Origin: CAVTWH01 sp963850915
GTDB taxonomy: Bacteria; Actinomycetota; Actinomycetes; Mycobacteriales; Micromonosporaceae
Length of the DNA stretch: 64,000 nucleotides
Assembly: GCA_963850915.1 (NCBI GenBank)
Contig: CAWKND010000010.1
Location: 310,001 to 374,000, forward strand
Reading direction: 5' to 3'
Within the stretch, counting starts at the first letter, position 1. The number at the start of each line of letters is the position of its first letter. The position numbers were made by a program, and so were the translations under genes. Below the pieces are notes generated by a model, which had not been told where the DNA came from, searched no databases, and worked only from the letters and a program-made list of their open reading frames with translations. Below are positions 40,394 to 48,494 of the stretch, one piece after another.

Positions 40394-41344
40394 TCAGATT
40401 TGCGGATCCTCTCGCGTTTCCACCGCCGCCCGCAAGACCCCGGCCCACGGCTCCTTACCTGGCAACCCCGCCCCCTCGGGGCAGCTGCGCCGGAAGTCGC
40501 ACCACGAGCAGAGTGCGCCTGGTCGGGTGGGGTATGCCTGGTCCGGATCCGCCCCGGCGGCCACCGACTTCTCGGCGTCGAGGATGTCCCGGGCGGTCGC
40601 CTCGGCCCGGGACAGGTGTCGAGCCAGCGACTCCTCGGTGTGCCGGTGCGCGGCCACCGTACCGGTCGGCAGGTGGTGCAGTTCGACGGTGCTGCAGGCC
40701 CGGCGGAACACCCGGCTGGCGGCAAAGGCGTAGAGCGCCAGCGCCCGGGAGCCCCGCGCGTCGTCGTCGGAGAGTTCGGAGCGGCCGGTCTTGTAGTCCA
40801 CGATCACCAGCTCGTCGCCGCGCCGGTCGATCCGGTCGGCCCGCCCGTTCAGCGCCAGCGTTCGGGTCTTGGCCGCCACGTAGCGCTCGACCCCGACCGG
40901 ATCGTCGGCCGGATCGAGCCCGGCGACGTACGCCTCCAGCCACTCCAGCGCCTGCGCGAACATCGCCCGCTCCTGGACGTCGTCCCGGTAGCCCTCGGCC
41001 ACCCAGGTCGCCCGCAGCAGCCCGGGCAGTGCCTCCACGCTGCGCTTCTCCGGCGCCAGCAGGTACCACGAGCGCAGGGCGGTGTGCACACTGGCGCCCA
41101 GCGAGTTGTGCGCCCACGGCGGGCCTTTCGCGGGCGCGGGGCGGTCGACGTAGCTGTAGCGGTAGCGCCGTGGGCAGTCGTCGAAGGCGGCCAGCTTGCT
41201 CGGCGTGCAGACGAAGAGCCGGTCGGGCATCCCGTCGAAGCCCAACTGCTCCGTTTGGGCGGTTGCCCGGGCAGCGGGCGCAGATTGCCGGGCCGGCCGG
41301 GGTTGCCGGGGCGGGGTGGCGCCGGGGAGGGTGGAATCGCGCAC
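40394..41344 (-). CDS. RecB/Cas4-like PD-(D/E)XK exonuclease with Fe-S cysteines
   Basis: A 316-residue single-domain nuclease. An N-terminal TPSKLAAFDDCPRRYRYSY contributes the first cysteine, the catalytic core is LNGRADRIDRRGDELVIVDYKTGR (Asp and D-x-K), and the end carries CSWCDFRRSC. The C...CxxCx5C pattern is that of Cas4/AddB-type iron-sulfur nucleases. No cas genes or CRISPR repeats are nearby, so a general DNA-repair role is likelier. The N-terminal 40 residues are low complexity, and ATG at about residue 39 is an alternative start. Confidence 0.87.
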   Translation of the reverse strand: MRDSTLPGATPPRQPRPARQSAPAARATAQTEQLGFDGMPDRLFVCTPSKLAAFDDCPRRYRYSYVDRPAPAKGPPWAHNSLGASVHTALRSWYLLAPEKRSVEALPGLLRATWVAEGYRDDVQERAMFAQALEWLEAYVAGLDPADDPVGVERYVAAKTRTLALNGRADRIDRRGDELVIVDYKTGRSELSDDDARGSRALALYAFAASRVFRRACSTVELHHLPTGTVAAHRHTEESLARHLSRAEATARDILDAEKSVAAGADPDQAYPTRPGALCSWCDFRRSCPEGAGLPGKEPWAGVLRAAVETREDPQI

Positions 41345-41446
41345 ATGGCAGATCCTGCCATCGGGGTGCGACACTGGGGGACGGCGACACGACGCCGGCC
41401 CGGCTCCCGCAGCGGCCGGCGGCCAACAGGGACAAGGAGATCTGGT

Positions 41447-41797
41447 ATGGGCCTGATGCGCTGGATGCGCGGTGGCGACGAGAATTCGTCGAGCACAGCC
41501 GCGATCTCTGCTGGGCTCTCCGAGATCGACGGGCTGTTCCGGCCGAGCAAGCACAAGCAGACCGAGCACATCGCGGAGTCGAAGCGCAAGCGCGTCGACG
41601 TGGCCAACGGCTCCGACGTCGACCTGGAGAGCGGCCGGGCGGTGATCCGGAGCGTGAAGTCCAACGGAACCGCGGCGGCGAGCAACGAGCGGACCCCACG
41701 GGTACACGTACCGCAGCGGCGCAACTGGTGGCGTCGCCTGCGCACCGACATGCACCGCCGCAAGCTGGCCCGGGCCAGGTCACACAGCAGCCACTAG
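41447..41797 (+). CDS. DUF6191-like small basic protein
   Basis: A 116-residue protein from ATG 41447 with AAGGAG 9 nt upstream. A Met/Arg start is followed by EIDGLFRPSKHKQTEHIAESKRKRVDV and SDVDLESGRAVIRS, the core of a small actinobacterial family (DUF6191, from memory). The very basic C-terminus (NWWRRLRTDMHRRKLARAR) could bind nucleic acid or membrane. The function is unknown. Confidence 0.75.
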   Translation: MGLMRWMRGGDENSSSTAAISAGLSEIDGLFRPSKHKQTEHIAESKRKRVDVANGSDVDLESGRAVIRSVKSNGTAAASNERTPRVHVPQRRNWWRRLRTDMHRRKLARARSHSSH

Positions 41798-41800
41798 CCG

Positions 41801-42418
41801 CTAGTGGTGTGAGTCGACGTACGCGGTGACGAACGCGGCCACCGAGTCGGCGATCAGCTGCACGGCGATGGCAGCCAGCAGAAGTCCGGCGATCCGGGTC
41901 AGCACCTCGATGCCACCCGGCCGGAGAATCTTCACGATGAACCCGGAGAAGCGCAGCACCAGCCACACCACGAGGAGTACCAGCGCGATCGCCACGGCGA
42001 TGGCCAGTACGTCGCCGAAGTGGTGGGCCTGCCGGACGAAGAGCATGGTGGCCACGATGGCGCCCGGACCGGCCAGCAGCGGGGTACCCAGCGGTACCAG
42101 GGCGATGTTCGACGTGGCCTGCTGATCCGGGCTGTCTGCCTTACCCGTCAACAGCTCCAGTGCCACCAGGATCAGCAGCAGGCCACCCGCGCCCTGCAGC
42201 GCAGGCAGGTCGATGTGCAGGTACTCCAGGATCTTCTGCCCGGCGACGGCGAACGCCACGATCACGCCACCCGCCAGCGCCACCGCCTGCCAGGCAGCCT
42301 TGTTGCGCTCCCGCTTGGACAGCGGAGCGGTGAGGGCCAGGTAGATGGGGACCATGCCGGGCGGGTCGACGATGACCAGCAGGGTGACGAACACGGTGCC
42401 GAACAGCTTCATGTTCAC
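41801..42418 (-). CDS. MarC-family integral membrane protein
   Basis: A 205-residue protein with six hydrophobic helices. FVTLLVIVDPPGMVPIYLALT and NIALVPLGTPLLAGPGAIVATMLF are the two inverted MarC repeats with their conserved Pro/Gly turns. Despite the historic name, MarC proteins have no proven role in multidrug resistance. The start is GTG 42418, with ATG 42412 as an alternative. It converges with the DUF6191-like gene with a 3-bp gap. Confidence 0.92.
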   Translation of the reverse strand: MNMKLFGTVFVTLLVIVDPPGMVPIYLALTAPLSKRERNKAAWQAVALAGGVIVAFAVAGQKILEYLHIDLPALQGAGGLLLILVALELLTGKADSPDQQATSNIALVPLGTPLLAGPGAIVATMLFVRQAHHFGDVLAIAVAIALVLLVVWLVLRFSGFIVKILRPGGIEVLTRIAGLLLAAIAVQLIADSVAAFVTAYVDSHH

Positions 42419-42483
42419 GCCCGAGAGATAGCACGTCGATCATCGACGGCGCAGCGCAACCCCTGGCAGCGGAGCCAGACGGG

Positions 42484-43209
42484 TCAGGCGTCGCCGGCCC
42501 GGGCCTCTTCGGCCAGCCGGGACAACCGCGCCTCGACCGCCTCCGGCTCGTACATCTCCTCGACGATGCGCAGGTAGAGCTCGTTGGGGTTAGGCAACGG
42601 CTTGACGGTGCGCAGTGCCTGGTCCTGCCCGGCTGATTCGACGACGAAAGTGCCGTAGTTCAGCAGGCGACCAAGGGGTGACTGCTCGTATTTCATGTCG
42701 GTGACCCGGGCCAGCGGCATCATCCCGACGGTACGGGTGACCAGGCCATTGACGACCATGATCCGCTTATTGGTCAGGATGAACCGGTCGTACCACCAGT
42801 CCATCAGCTTCCAGCCGACATAGACCATGATGCCGATCCAGATGAGCACTGTGACGGTGACCAGGGTGTCCTGGTGGTGCCGGTGCAGAAAGCCGGCCAG
42901 CCAACCCATCAGGAAAGTCGCCGCCGCCCCGATCAGGAACTCCTTGACCAGGTGGATCCAGTGCTTGTTCCACTCGCCGCGAAACTTCTCGGTCGGGAAC
43001 AGGTAGCGGCGGACGACCGAACTCGGCTCTTCCTCGATCGACCGGGGCGCCGCGCCCTGCAGGCCGGCCAGGTCACCCGCGGCGAGCGGGGAGAGGAACT
43101 CCTCGGTGTCGTCGGCCGGGGCCGGCCGCGGGTCGCCCTCGCCGTCCGGGTCTCCGCCGCCGAACCAGCGGCGCCAACCCCCTGAACCTCCGGAGCGGTT
43201 GTCCGCCAT
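42484..43209 (-). CDS. Membrane protein with bacterial PH domain (bPH2/YdbS-like)
   Basis: A 241-residue protein. An acidic N-terminal 80 residues precede two helices (about 95-115 and 125-142), then the PH-like domain: WYDRFILTNKRIMVVNGLVTRTVGMMPLARVTDMKYEQS and GTFVVESAGQDQALRTVKPL. In relatives this domain helps in membrane stress or antibiotic tolerance. A 53-residue membrane peptide gene lies 4 bp upstream, so the two form a small operon. Confidence 0.88.
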   Translation of the reverse strand: MADNRSGGSGGWRRWFGGGDPDGEGDPRPAPADDTEEFLSPLAAGDLAGLQGAAPRSIEEEPSSVVRRYLFPTEKFRGEWNKHWIHLVKEFLIGAAATFLMGWLAGFLHRHHQDTLVTVTVLIWIGIMVYVGWKLMDWWYDRFILTNKRIMVVNGLVTRTVGMMPLARVTDMKYEQSPLGRLLNYGTFVVESAGQDQALRTVKPLPNPNELYLRIVEEMYEPEAVEARLSRLAEEARAGDA

Positions 43210-43213
43210 CGGA

Positions 43214-43375
43214 CTAGGAGTTGACCAGGTTGGTGAAGAACGTGGAGAGGCCCTCGCCGATATCGACGACGCCGTTGCCCAGCTGCCGGAACACGATGGC
43301 CGCATTGGCCGGCTTGGACACCACGAAGAACACCAGGAAGGCAAGCAAACCCCAGGTCAGGATCTTTTTGACCAT
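43214..43375 (-). CDS. Small membrane/secreted peptide (53 aa)
   Basis: ATG 43375 is preceded by GAGGAAGG. MVKKILTWGLLAFLVFFVVS is one strong hydrophobic helix, with ANA after it resembling a signal-peptidase site, followed by a short amphipathic tail (FRQLGNGVVDIGEGL). It ends 4 bp before the PH-domain gene and is almost certainly cotranscribed. It could be a membrane partner or regulatory peptide of that protein; no family is recognised. Confidence 0.75.
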   Translation of the reverse strand: MVKKILTWGLLAFLVFFVVSKPANAAIVFRQLGNGVVDIGEGLSTFFTNLVNS

Positions 43376-43546
43376 CGTGGGCCTTCCTCTCCCGGCATTG
43401 CCTGCCGCGCCACTCGCGACGAAACTTAGGGTATCAGTTCCAATTCTCGCAGTGAATCTCGATGAGATAACCCGTCCGCCGTGTCCCATGGTGCACCCTC
43501 GCGTCGAATTGGGCAAATACGGGCCGAAGCGGGCCTGTCGGGTGGT

Positions 43547-44197
43547 TCACCCCATCGAGGGAAGATGCGGGCTTCGCGCGCCGTACACGAGGTCGCCGGG
43601 CAGCCCCTGACCCAGGTCGTGCAGGTGCCACTCCTCAGCGAGGAGGTACCCCGCCGAGGCCGGCCAGGCGATGGCGAAGAGCCACAGCCCCTGCGCCTCG
43701 CCGACGAAGGCGCTGCGATCCGTACCGTCGCCGATCGACCACAGCGGCATCGGCCAGCCGTCCACCCGGATCTTCGCGTGCGGTACCTCGTGGTCAAGTT
43801 CGGCCGGTAGGTGCTGGCCAGGGTCGGGGCCGATCAGACCGGCGAGGCGGGTACCCAGCCCGACGCCCGGCTCCTCGGCGACCAGGAGCAGGTCGGCCGG
43901 GCCGGCGGAGACGGGCGCCGGCCCGCTCAGCGCGACGACGGTTGCCCGGGCGCCGGCCCGGTCGTCGCCGGCCCAGGCCAGGCCGGTGACCAGCCAGCCG
44001 GTCGGCAAGGGCCAGGGCACCCAGACGGGGGTACCGCCGGCTCGCCCGACCACCCACGCCGCTACCTCGTCGTCCACGTGGGCCGGCGTGTGCAGCGGGG
44101 GTACCGGACCGCAGTCGGCACAGCGCCACGCGGAGTCCATCAGGTCCGGCGGGCGTACCACCCCGCCGCACCGTGGACAGCTGACCGCAATACCCAC
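43547..44197 (-). CDS. DUF6758-like protein with N-terminal zinc ribbon
   Basis: A 216-residue protein. SCPRCGGVV and WRCADCG give a two-CxxC zinc ribbon at the N-terminus. The conserved body includes VWVPWPLPTGWLVTGLAWAGDDR and DLLLVAEEPGVGLGTRLAGL, then AFVGEAQGLWLFAIAWPASAGYLL. It is widespread in actinobacteria (DUF6758, from memory) with no known activity. It lies 3 bp downstream of the TrmH-type gene and shares its operon. Confidence 0.82.
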   Translation of the reverse strand: MGIAVSCPRCGGVVRPPDLMDSAWRCADCGPVPPLHTPAHVDDEVAAWVVGRAGGTPVWVPWPLPTGWLVTGLAWAGDDRAGARATVVALSGPAPVSAGPADLLLVAEEPGVGLGTRLAGLIGPDPGQHLPAELDHEVPHAKIRVDGWPMPLWSIGDGTDRSAFVGEAQGLWLFAIAWPASAGYLLAEEWHLHDLGQGLPGDLVYGARSPHLPSMG

Positions 44198-44200
44198 CCG

Positions 44201-45046
44201 CTACCCCCGGCTCTCCGTCGCCAAGTCGACCCCGACCGCGTCGACCCCGACAGCGTCGACCCCGATCGCTTCGACTCCCACCACGCTTACCGAATCCGTG
44301 CCGGCAACCGGGGCAACCGGGGCAACCGGCTCGGCCGGGTGCAGGTCGGCGTGCTGGCGGACCCAGGCGTGCATGGCGATACCGCTGGCCACGCCCGCGT
44401 TGATCGACCGGGTCGAGCCGAACTGGGCGATGAACAGCACCTGGTCGCAGGCGGCCCGAGCCTCCTCGGACAGCCCCGGCCCCTCCTGGCCGAACACCAG
44501 TACGCAGCGGCGGGGCAGCCGCGCCTCCTCCAGCAGCCGGGCGCCGGGCAGGTTGTCGATCCCGACCACGGACAGCTGCTGCCCGTGCGCCCAGCCGACG
44601 AAGTCACCGATCGTCTCGTGGTGGCGTACGTGCTGGTACCGGTCGGTGACCATGGCGCCCCGACGGTTCCACCGGCGCCGGCCGACCACGTGTACCTCCG
44701 CCGCCAGGAACGCGTTGGCGTTGCGTACCACCGTGCCGATGTTCAGGTCGTGCTGCCAGTTCTCGATGGCCACGTGGAATTCGTGCCGCCGGGTGTCCAG
44801 GTCGGCCACGATCGCCTCGCGCAGCCAGTAGCGGTACCGGTCGACGACGTTGCGCCGATCGCCGGCGGCGAGCAGGTCCGGGTCCAACCGTGGGTCGCTC
44901 GGCCACGGTCCCGGCCACGGCCCCACGCCGACGCCCGCCTCGTCCTCGTCCCGGGTGACCCGCGGCGCACCGGCATCCGGCCCGGTCGGCAGCGGTTCGC
45001 CGGCTGGCTGGTACGGGCGCGTCACCGCGCGCTGGAAGGTGTCCAC
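44201..45046 (-). CDS. SpoU/TrmH-family RNA 2'-O-methyltransferase
   Basis: A 281-residue protein from GTG 45046. The core (about 75-230) has IENWQHDLNIGTVVRNANAF (motif 1), LVFGQEGPGL (motif 2) and STRSINAGVASGIAMHAW (motif 3), the knotted SAM-binding fold. The N-terminal 70 residues are unusual and the C-terminal 45 residues are repeats of VGVDA and PVA. TAGCCT (45055-45060) ends 8 nt before the start, so it may be leaderless. The modified RNA position is unknown. Confidence 0.88.
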   Translation of the reverse strand: MDTFQRAVTRPYQPAGEPLPTGPDAGAPRVTRDEDEAGVGVGPWPGPWPSDPRLDPDLLAAGDRRNVVDRYRYWLREAIVADLDTRRHEFHVAIENWQHDLNIGTVVRNANAFLAAEVHVVGRRRWNRRGAMVTDRYQHVRHHETIGDFVGWAHGQQLSVVGIDNLPGARLLEEARLPRRCVLVFGQEGPGLSEEARAACDQVLFIAQFGSTRSINAGVASGIAMHAWVRQHADLHPAEPVAPVAPVAGTDSVSVVGVEAIGVDAVGVDAVGVDLATESRG

Positions 45047-45054
45047 AGGCCGGC

Positions 45055-45060
45055 AGGCTA
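45055..45060 (-). promoter_or_regulatory. -10 box of TrmH-type gene
   Basis: TAGCCT on the minus strand, ending 8 nt before GTG 45046, just beyond the stop of the upstream gene. Confidence 0.4.
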
Positions 45061-45543
45061 CTGGGCGAACGCCGCGCGTAGTTCGGCGAGGAACCGCCAC
45101 TGGACAGAGGTGAGGGCGGGGCCGCCGGTATCGAAGACGGGATCGGTGTTGGCCACCTGGCAGACGCGCGCGGCGATGGACTCGATCCAGTGCTGATAGG
45201 CCTCGGTGTCCTCGCGCCAGGCGCCACCGGTGGCCAGGGCGGAGGCGGCCGAACCGCAGGCGGCGAGGATGTCGGCGCTGGGCCGGTACCGGCTGGCCGG
45301 GTCCTCCAGGTAGATCGCCCCGACCACGTCCCGAACCAGCAGGCTTGCGCAGCAGCGCCCGGCGGCGATGGCACCGAGGCCGGCGAGGGTACCCGCGACC
45401 GCGTCCCGGGAGCCGGTCTCGCCGACGCCGGTGGCCGCCACCGCCACCTGTCCGGGGAGCCGGACCAGGGCGCACCACGCCTCGGAAGGGAACGAGTAGG
45501 GCAGTGCTGCGGTGTGCTGCCTGGAAGATCCATGGCTCGGCAT
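45058..45543 (-). CDS. Conserved hypothetical protein (161 aa)
   Basis: A soluble alpha-helical protein. SEAWCALVRLPGQVAVAATGVGETGSRDAVAGTLAGLGAIAAGR is followed by an Asp/Trp-rich half with EDTEAYQHWIESIAARVCQVAN. The same gene sits upstream of the SpoU-type methyltransferase in other actinobacteria as far as I recall, but no function is known. It ends 11 bp before the methyltransferase GTG and is likely cotranscribed. Confidence 0.72.
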   Translation of the reverse strand: MPSHGSSRQHTAALPYSFPSEAWCALVRLPGQVAVAATGVGETGSRDAVAGTLAGLGAIAAGRCCASLLVRDVVGAIYLEDPASRYRPSADILAACGSAASALATGGAWREDTEAYQHWIESIAARVCQVANTDPVFDTGGPALTSVQWRFLAELRAAFAQ

Positions 45544-45682
45544 GCACGGCCTCCTCGGAAGCCGGCCGCCCTGTCGCGACCGCGCGGGAGATTACCGTGA
45601 GCATATGCCTGACCGGGCCCACTCTCTAGCCGAGCGGCCGGTTCCCGGTCCGGCGGAGCCGGCAAAACCGCAGCACAGCGCC

Positions 45683-46177
45683 CTAGTCGCGGATCTCCGG
45701 GAAGCTCGGGTAGGCGGGGCCGGCGTACGCCTGCTTGGGCACCATCACCCGGCGCCGGAACACGCAGACGAGCGTGCCGTCCTGGTTGTACCCCTTCGTC
45801 TCCACGGTCACCACGCCCCGATCGGGCTTCGACTCGGACTCGCGGGTGGCCAGCACCCGGGTCTCGCCGTAGATCGTGTCGCCGTGGAAGGTCGGTGCCA
45901 CGTGGCGTAGCGACTCGACCTCCAGATTGGCGATGGCCCGGCCGCTCACGTCGGCGACCGACATGCCCAGCAGCACGGAGTAGATCAGGTTGCCGACGAC
46001 CACGTTGCGCCCGAACTGGGTGGATGTCTGTGCGTAATGGGCATCCAGGTGCAGTGGGTGATGATTCATGGTGATCAGGCAGAACAGGTGGTCGTCCGAC
46101 TCGGTGATCGTCTTGCCCGGCCAGTGCCGGTAGACCGCGCCGACCTGGAACTCCTCGAAATACCGACCGAACTGCAT
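45683..46177 (-). CDS. MaoC-family acyl-CoA hydratase
   Basis: A 164-residue single hot-dog-fold hydratase. GKTITESDDHLFCLITMNHHPLHLDAHYA contains the catalytic Asp/His hydratase-2 motif, and GNLIYSVLLGMSVAD and YGETRVLATRES complete the fold. The MaoC-dehydrogenase-CoA lyase set in Streptomyces (SCO6469-6471 type, from memory) has this relative as a mesaconyl-CoA hydratase-like enzyme. Its presumed partners here lie at 52496 and 54442. Two tandem 10-bp repeats sit 39-58 bp upstream. Confidence 0.87.
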   Translation of the reverse strand: MQFGRYFEEFQVGAVYRHWPGKTITESDDHLFCLITMNHHPLHLDAHYAQTSTQFGRNVVVGNLIYSVLLGMSVADVSGRAIANLEVESLRHVAPTFHGDTIYGETRVLATRESESKPDRGVVTVETKGYNQDGTLVCVFRRRVMVPKQAYAGPAYPSFPEIRD

Positions 46178-46540
46178 TGTTCGACCCCATTCCTCTCGGG
46201 CGCGCGCTGACCGTGACTGTCAGTTACTGTCAGTTACGGCGCATCGGCGCCGTACGAACCCCGGAAACAGCAAAGGTACGGCCTGCGCCGTACCCGACCA
46301 CCTCAACAAAACTGTCCGTAGACGCAATGAACGGCGGGGCCCTCCCCGGCACCCGCCGCCCACGCTCTGTGTCACTCATTGTGAGGTTAGTTGGCGGCGA
46401 CAACAAAGAGATACACATCACAGTTACACAACCGTAAGCTTGCCTCGCCGGAGAGTAGGCAGCCCGACACGATCTGCGAGCACCCGGCGCCGGGATGAGG
46501 GCACCGGGACACCAGACGCGCGCTGTATGGTCTGCGTCCG
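46178..46540. other. Intergenic region upstream of maoC-like and 46541 genes
   Basis: About 360 bp, AT-richer than average, with no credible gene. It contains the ACTGTCAGTT tandem repeat near the MaoC end and a TATGGT box (46526-46531) 9 nt before the ATG at 46541. Confidence 0.5.
46216..46235. repeat. Tandem ACTGTCAGTT operator-like repeat
   Basis: Two exact contiguous copies of ACTGTCAGTT (46216-46225 and 46226-46235). The 10-bp period equals one helical turn. They lie just upstream of the MaoC gene and are a likely transcription-factor site. Confidence 0.6.
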
Positions 46541-46978
46541 ATGGAACAACTCTCGTCAGCCGGCCTGCGGGTCAGGGTAGCCGTCACCCTGGCGGTCGTC
46601 GCGCTTCTCTTCTACGGCACCCTGTACGGCCAGGACGATCTGTTCCCGTTCGGCCCGTTCCGGATGTACTCGACGGCCGACAAGCTCGACTCGCCGGTCG
46701 CCGACACCCGGTTCGAGGGGGTACAGGGCGACGGGGTGGTAGTCCCGTTGAACCAGGACAACACCGGGATCCGGCGCGCCGAGATCGAGGGCCAGTTGCC
46801 GCAGATCCGGCTCCACCCAGACCTGCTGCGCTCCGTCGACGAGGCGTACGAGCGGCGCAACCCGGGCGCGCCGAAGCTGGTACTCGTGCGGGTGATCGTG
46901 CGCTGGCACGCGCTGCACAACGGTAAGCAGACCGGGGCGTACACCGACGAGACCGCGGCCACCTGGAGCGTCCCGTGA
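46541..46978 (+). CDS. Membrane-anchored hypothetical protein preceding HTTM gene
   Basis: A 145-residue protein. One N-terminal helix (VRVAVTLAVVALLFYGTLY) is followed by an extracytoplasmic domain beginning DDLFPFGPFRMYSTADKLDSPVADTRFEG, which recalls the conserved start of proteins paired with HTTM enzymes. Its stop codon overlaps the HTTM GTG by 4 bp, so the two are translationally coupled and probably act together. The function is unknown. Confidence 0.78.
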   Translation: MEQLSSAGLRVRVAVTLAVVALLFYGTLYGQDDLFPFGPFRMYSTADKLDSPVADTRFEGVQGDGVVVPLNQDNTGIRRAEIEGQLPQIRLHPDLLRSVDEAYERRNPGAPKLVLVRVIVRWHALHNGKQTGAYTDETAATWSVP

Positions 46979-47949
46979 TCCAGCGTGCCGTCGGGAACAC
47001 AGTCGAAAAGGTGACCAACTGGCTGACCGAGCCGGTACCCAAGGGTCGGGTGGCCGCCTTCCGTACCGTGATCTACCTGTTCGTGGCGGCCGACCTGGTC
47101 TGGTTCACCCCGTGGGTACGCTCGCACGCCGCCATCCCGGGCAAGTACTACCAGCCCCTGTTCGTCGGCCGCCTGCTGCACCTGCCCACGCCGACGGCGC
47201 TGCTCGTACACACCATTTTCTGGACTTTGATCCCGCTCGCGCTGCTAGCCGCCACCGGGCGCGCGCCCCGCATCCTCGGCTGGGCCGTCTTTGCTCTGTA
47301 TTTCGAGTGGATGATCATCGCGATGAGCTACGGCAAGGTCGACCACGACCGGTTCGGCCTGCTCGTCGCGCTGGCCGTGCTGCCCACCTGCGGCCCGGCC
47401 CGGCACGGCGACCCGACGCTGACCCGGAAGGGCGGCTGGGCGCTACGCCTGGTACAGCTCGGCGTCGTCGCCACCTACTTCCTGTCGTCCTGGGCCAAGA
47501 TGCGCTTCGGCGGCATCGAGTGGTTGACCTCGGCCACCCTGCAGCGCGCGATCATCCGGCGCGGCACGATCATCACCCACCCGCTGGCCGCGCACCCGTG
47601 GATCCTGGTGGTGAGCCAGTTCGGCATCGTGGCGTTCGAGTTGAGCAGCCCGCTCGTCTTCTTCCTCAAACCCCGGCTGCGCTACGCCATGGTGACGTTC
47701 TTCTACGCCTTCCACCTGATGGTGTTCGCGACGATCACCATCTCGTTCGCCCCGCATCAGGCCGCGATGTCCAGTTTCCTGCCGCTGGAGCGGGTCCGGC
47801 CGGTGCTCTGGACGCGCAACCGCTGGCGCCGCCGGCATGGCCGCGCGCCGCTGCCCGGCTGGCCGCCGGTCGCGGCCACTGACGACAAACCCGAGCCGGC
47901 GGTACCGGCCGTGGCCGGTTCAGTGCTCCCGGGGGGTACCGAGCCCTAG
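46975..47949 (+). CDS. HTTM-domain membrane protein (VKGC-like)
   Basis: A 324-residue membrane protein of the horizontally transferred transmembrane domain family, related to vitamin K-dependent gamma-carboxylase. Multiple helices are visible, with AFRTVIYLFVAADLVWFTPW near the start, SSWAKMRFGGIEWLTSATLQRAI in the middle, and FYAFHLMVFATITISFAPHQ near the end, where a conserved His lies. It converges with a DCC-family oxidoreductase gene and overlaps it by 30 bp. The chemistry of bacterial HTTM proteins is mostly unknown. Confidence 0.87.
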   Translation: MIQRAVGNTVEKVTNWLTEPVPKGRVAAFRTVIYLFVAADLVWFTPWVRSHAAIPGKYYQPLFVGRLLHLPTPTALLVHTIFWTLIPLALLAATGRAPRILGWAVFALYFEWMIIAMSYGKVDHDRFGLLVALAVLPTCGPARHGDPTLTRKGGWALRLVQLGVVATYFLSSWAKMRFGGIEWLTSATLQRAIIRRGTIITHPLAAHPWILVVSQFGIVAFELSSPLVFFLKPRLRYAMVTFFYAFHLMVFATITISFAPHQAAMSSFLPLERVRPVLWTRNRWRRRHGRAPLPGWPPVAATDDKPEPAVPAVAGSVLPGGTEP

Positions 47950-48324
47950 CTCGTCGCGCTTGGCCTGGGGCAGCGAGCAAGCGGCTGTGCCACCCGGCAG
48001 CCGGTGCCGGTTGCGGGAGATCCACCGGTACGCCGGCCAGGCCAGCCAGAGGACTGGGCGGCGGCCGAGCAGCCAGCCCAGTGGCCGCCAGAAGGAGCCG
48101 GCGTCGCGCAGCAGCGCGCTGATCGCCTCCGGGCCGGCGAGCGTGGCGCCGCCGTCCGGGATCCACTGCACGGCCGCGTCACAGTCGTCGACGGTGAGAC
48201 CCAGCGCGGCGATGTCGGTGAACTGCCAGGCCGCGACCCTCGCACGGGTCGGGATGTGCTTCTCCAGGAAGCGCGCACAGGAACTGCAGAACGAGCAGTC
48301 GCCGTCGTACAGGAAGGTGGCCAC
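47920..48324 (-). CDS. DCC-family thiol-disulfide oxidoreductase-like protein (DUF393)
   Basis: A 134-residue protein from GTG 48324. YDGDCSFCSSCARFLEKH is the DxDCxxC active-site motif of the DCC family, and WIPDGGATLAGPEAISALL follows. These proteins are often fused to or encoded beside HTTM domains, as here. A redox function is inferred from the CxxC motif; no substrate is known. Confidence 0.9.
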   Translation of the reverse strand: MATFLYDGDCSFCSSCARFLEKHIPTRARVAAWQFTDIAALGLTVDDCDAAVQWIPDGGATLAGPEAISALLRDAGSFWRPLGWLLGRRPVLWLAWPAYRWISRNRHRLPGGTAACSLPQAKRDELGLGTPREH

Positions 48325-48494
48325 GTGTCGAGTGTGCCGCAACCTGGGCCTGCCCCGCTGCTCTCGCTTACCCGCTGGGGTGGGTTCGGCCACGCTGCGC
48401 GCCCGGGCGGCCGGTACCCGGGAATACTGCCCCGGAAGGGGTGGTTGTGCACGACGCCATCGCAACCGATGTCATCGATCGAAACGGAGAATCC

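Noticed and set aside
40394..41344. Cas4 of a CRISPR system
   Set aside because: The Fe-S RecB-like nuclease is solitary, with no other cas gene or repeats; a general repair exonuclease is more likely.
43400..43450. ECF-type promoter (GGAAC ... CGTC) before the 53-aa gene
   Set aside because: The spacing is about 15 bp and the match is partial, so it could be chance in this AT-richer stretch.
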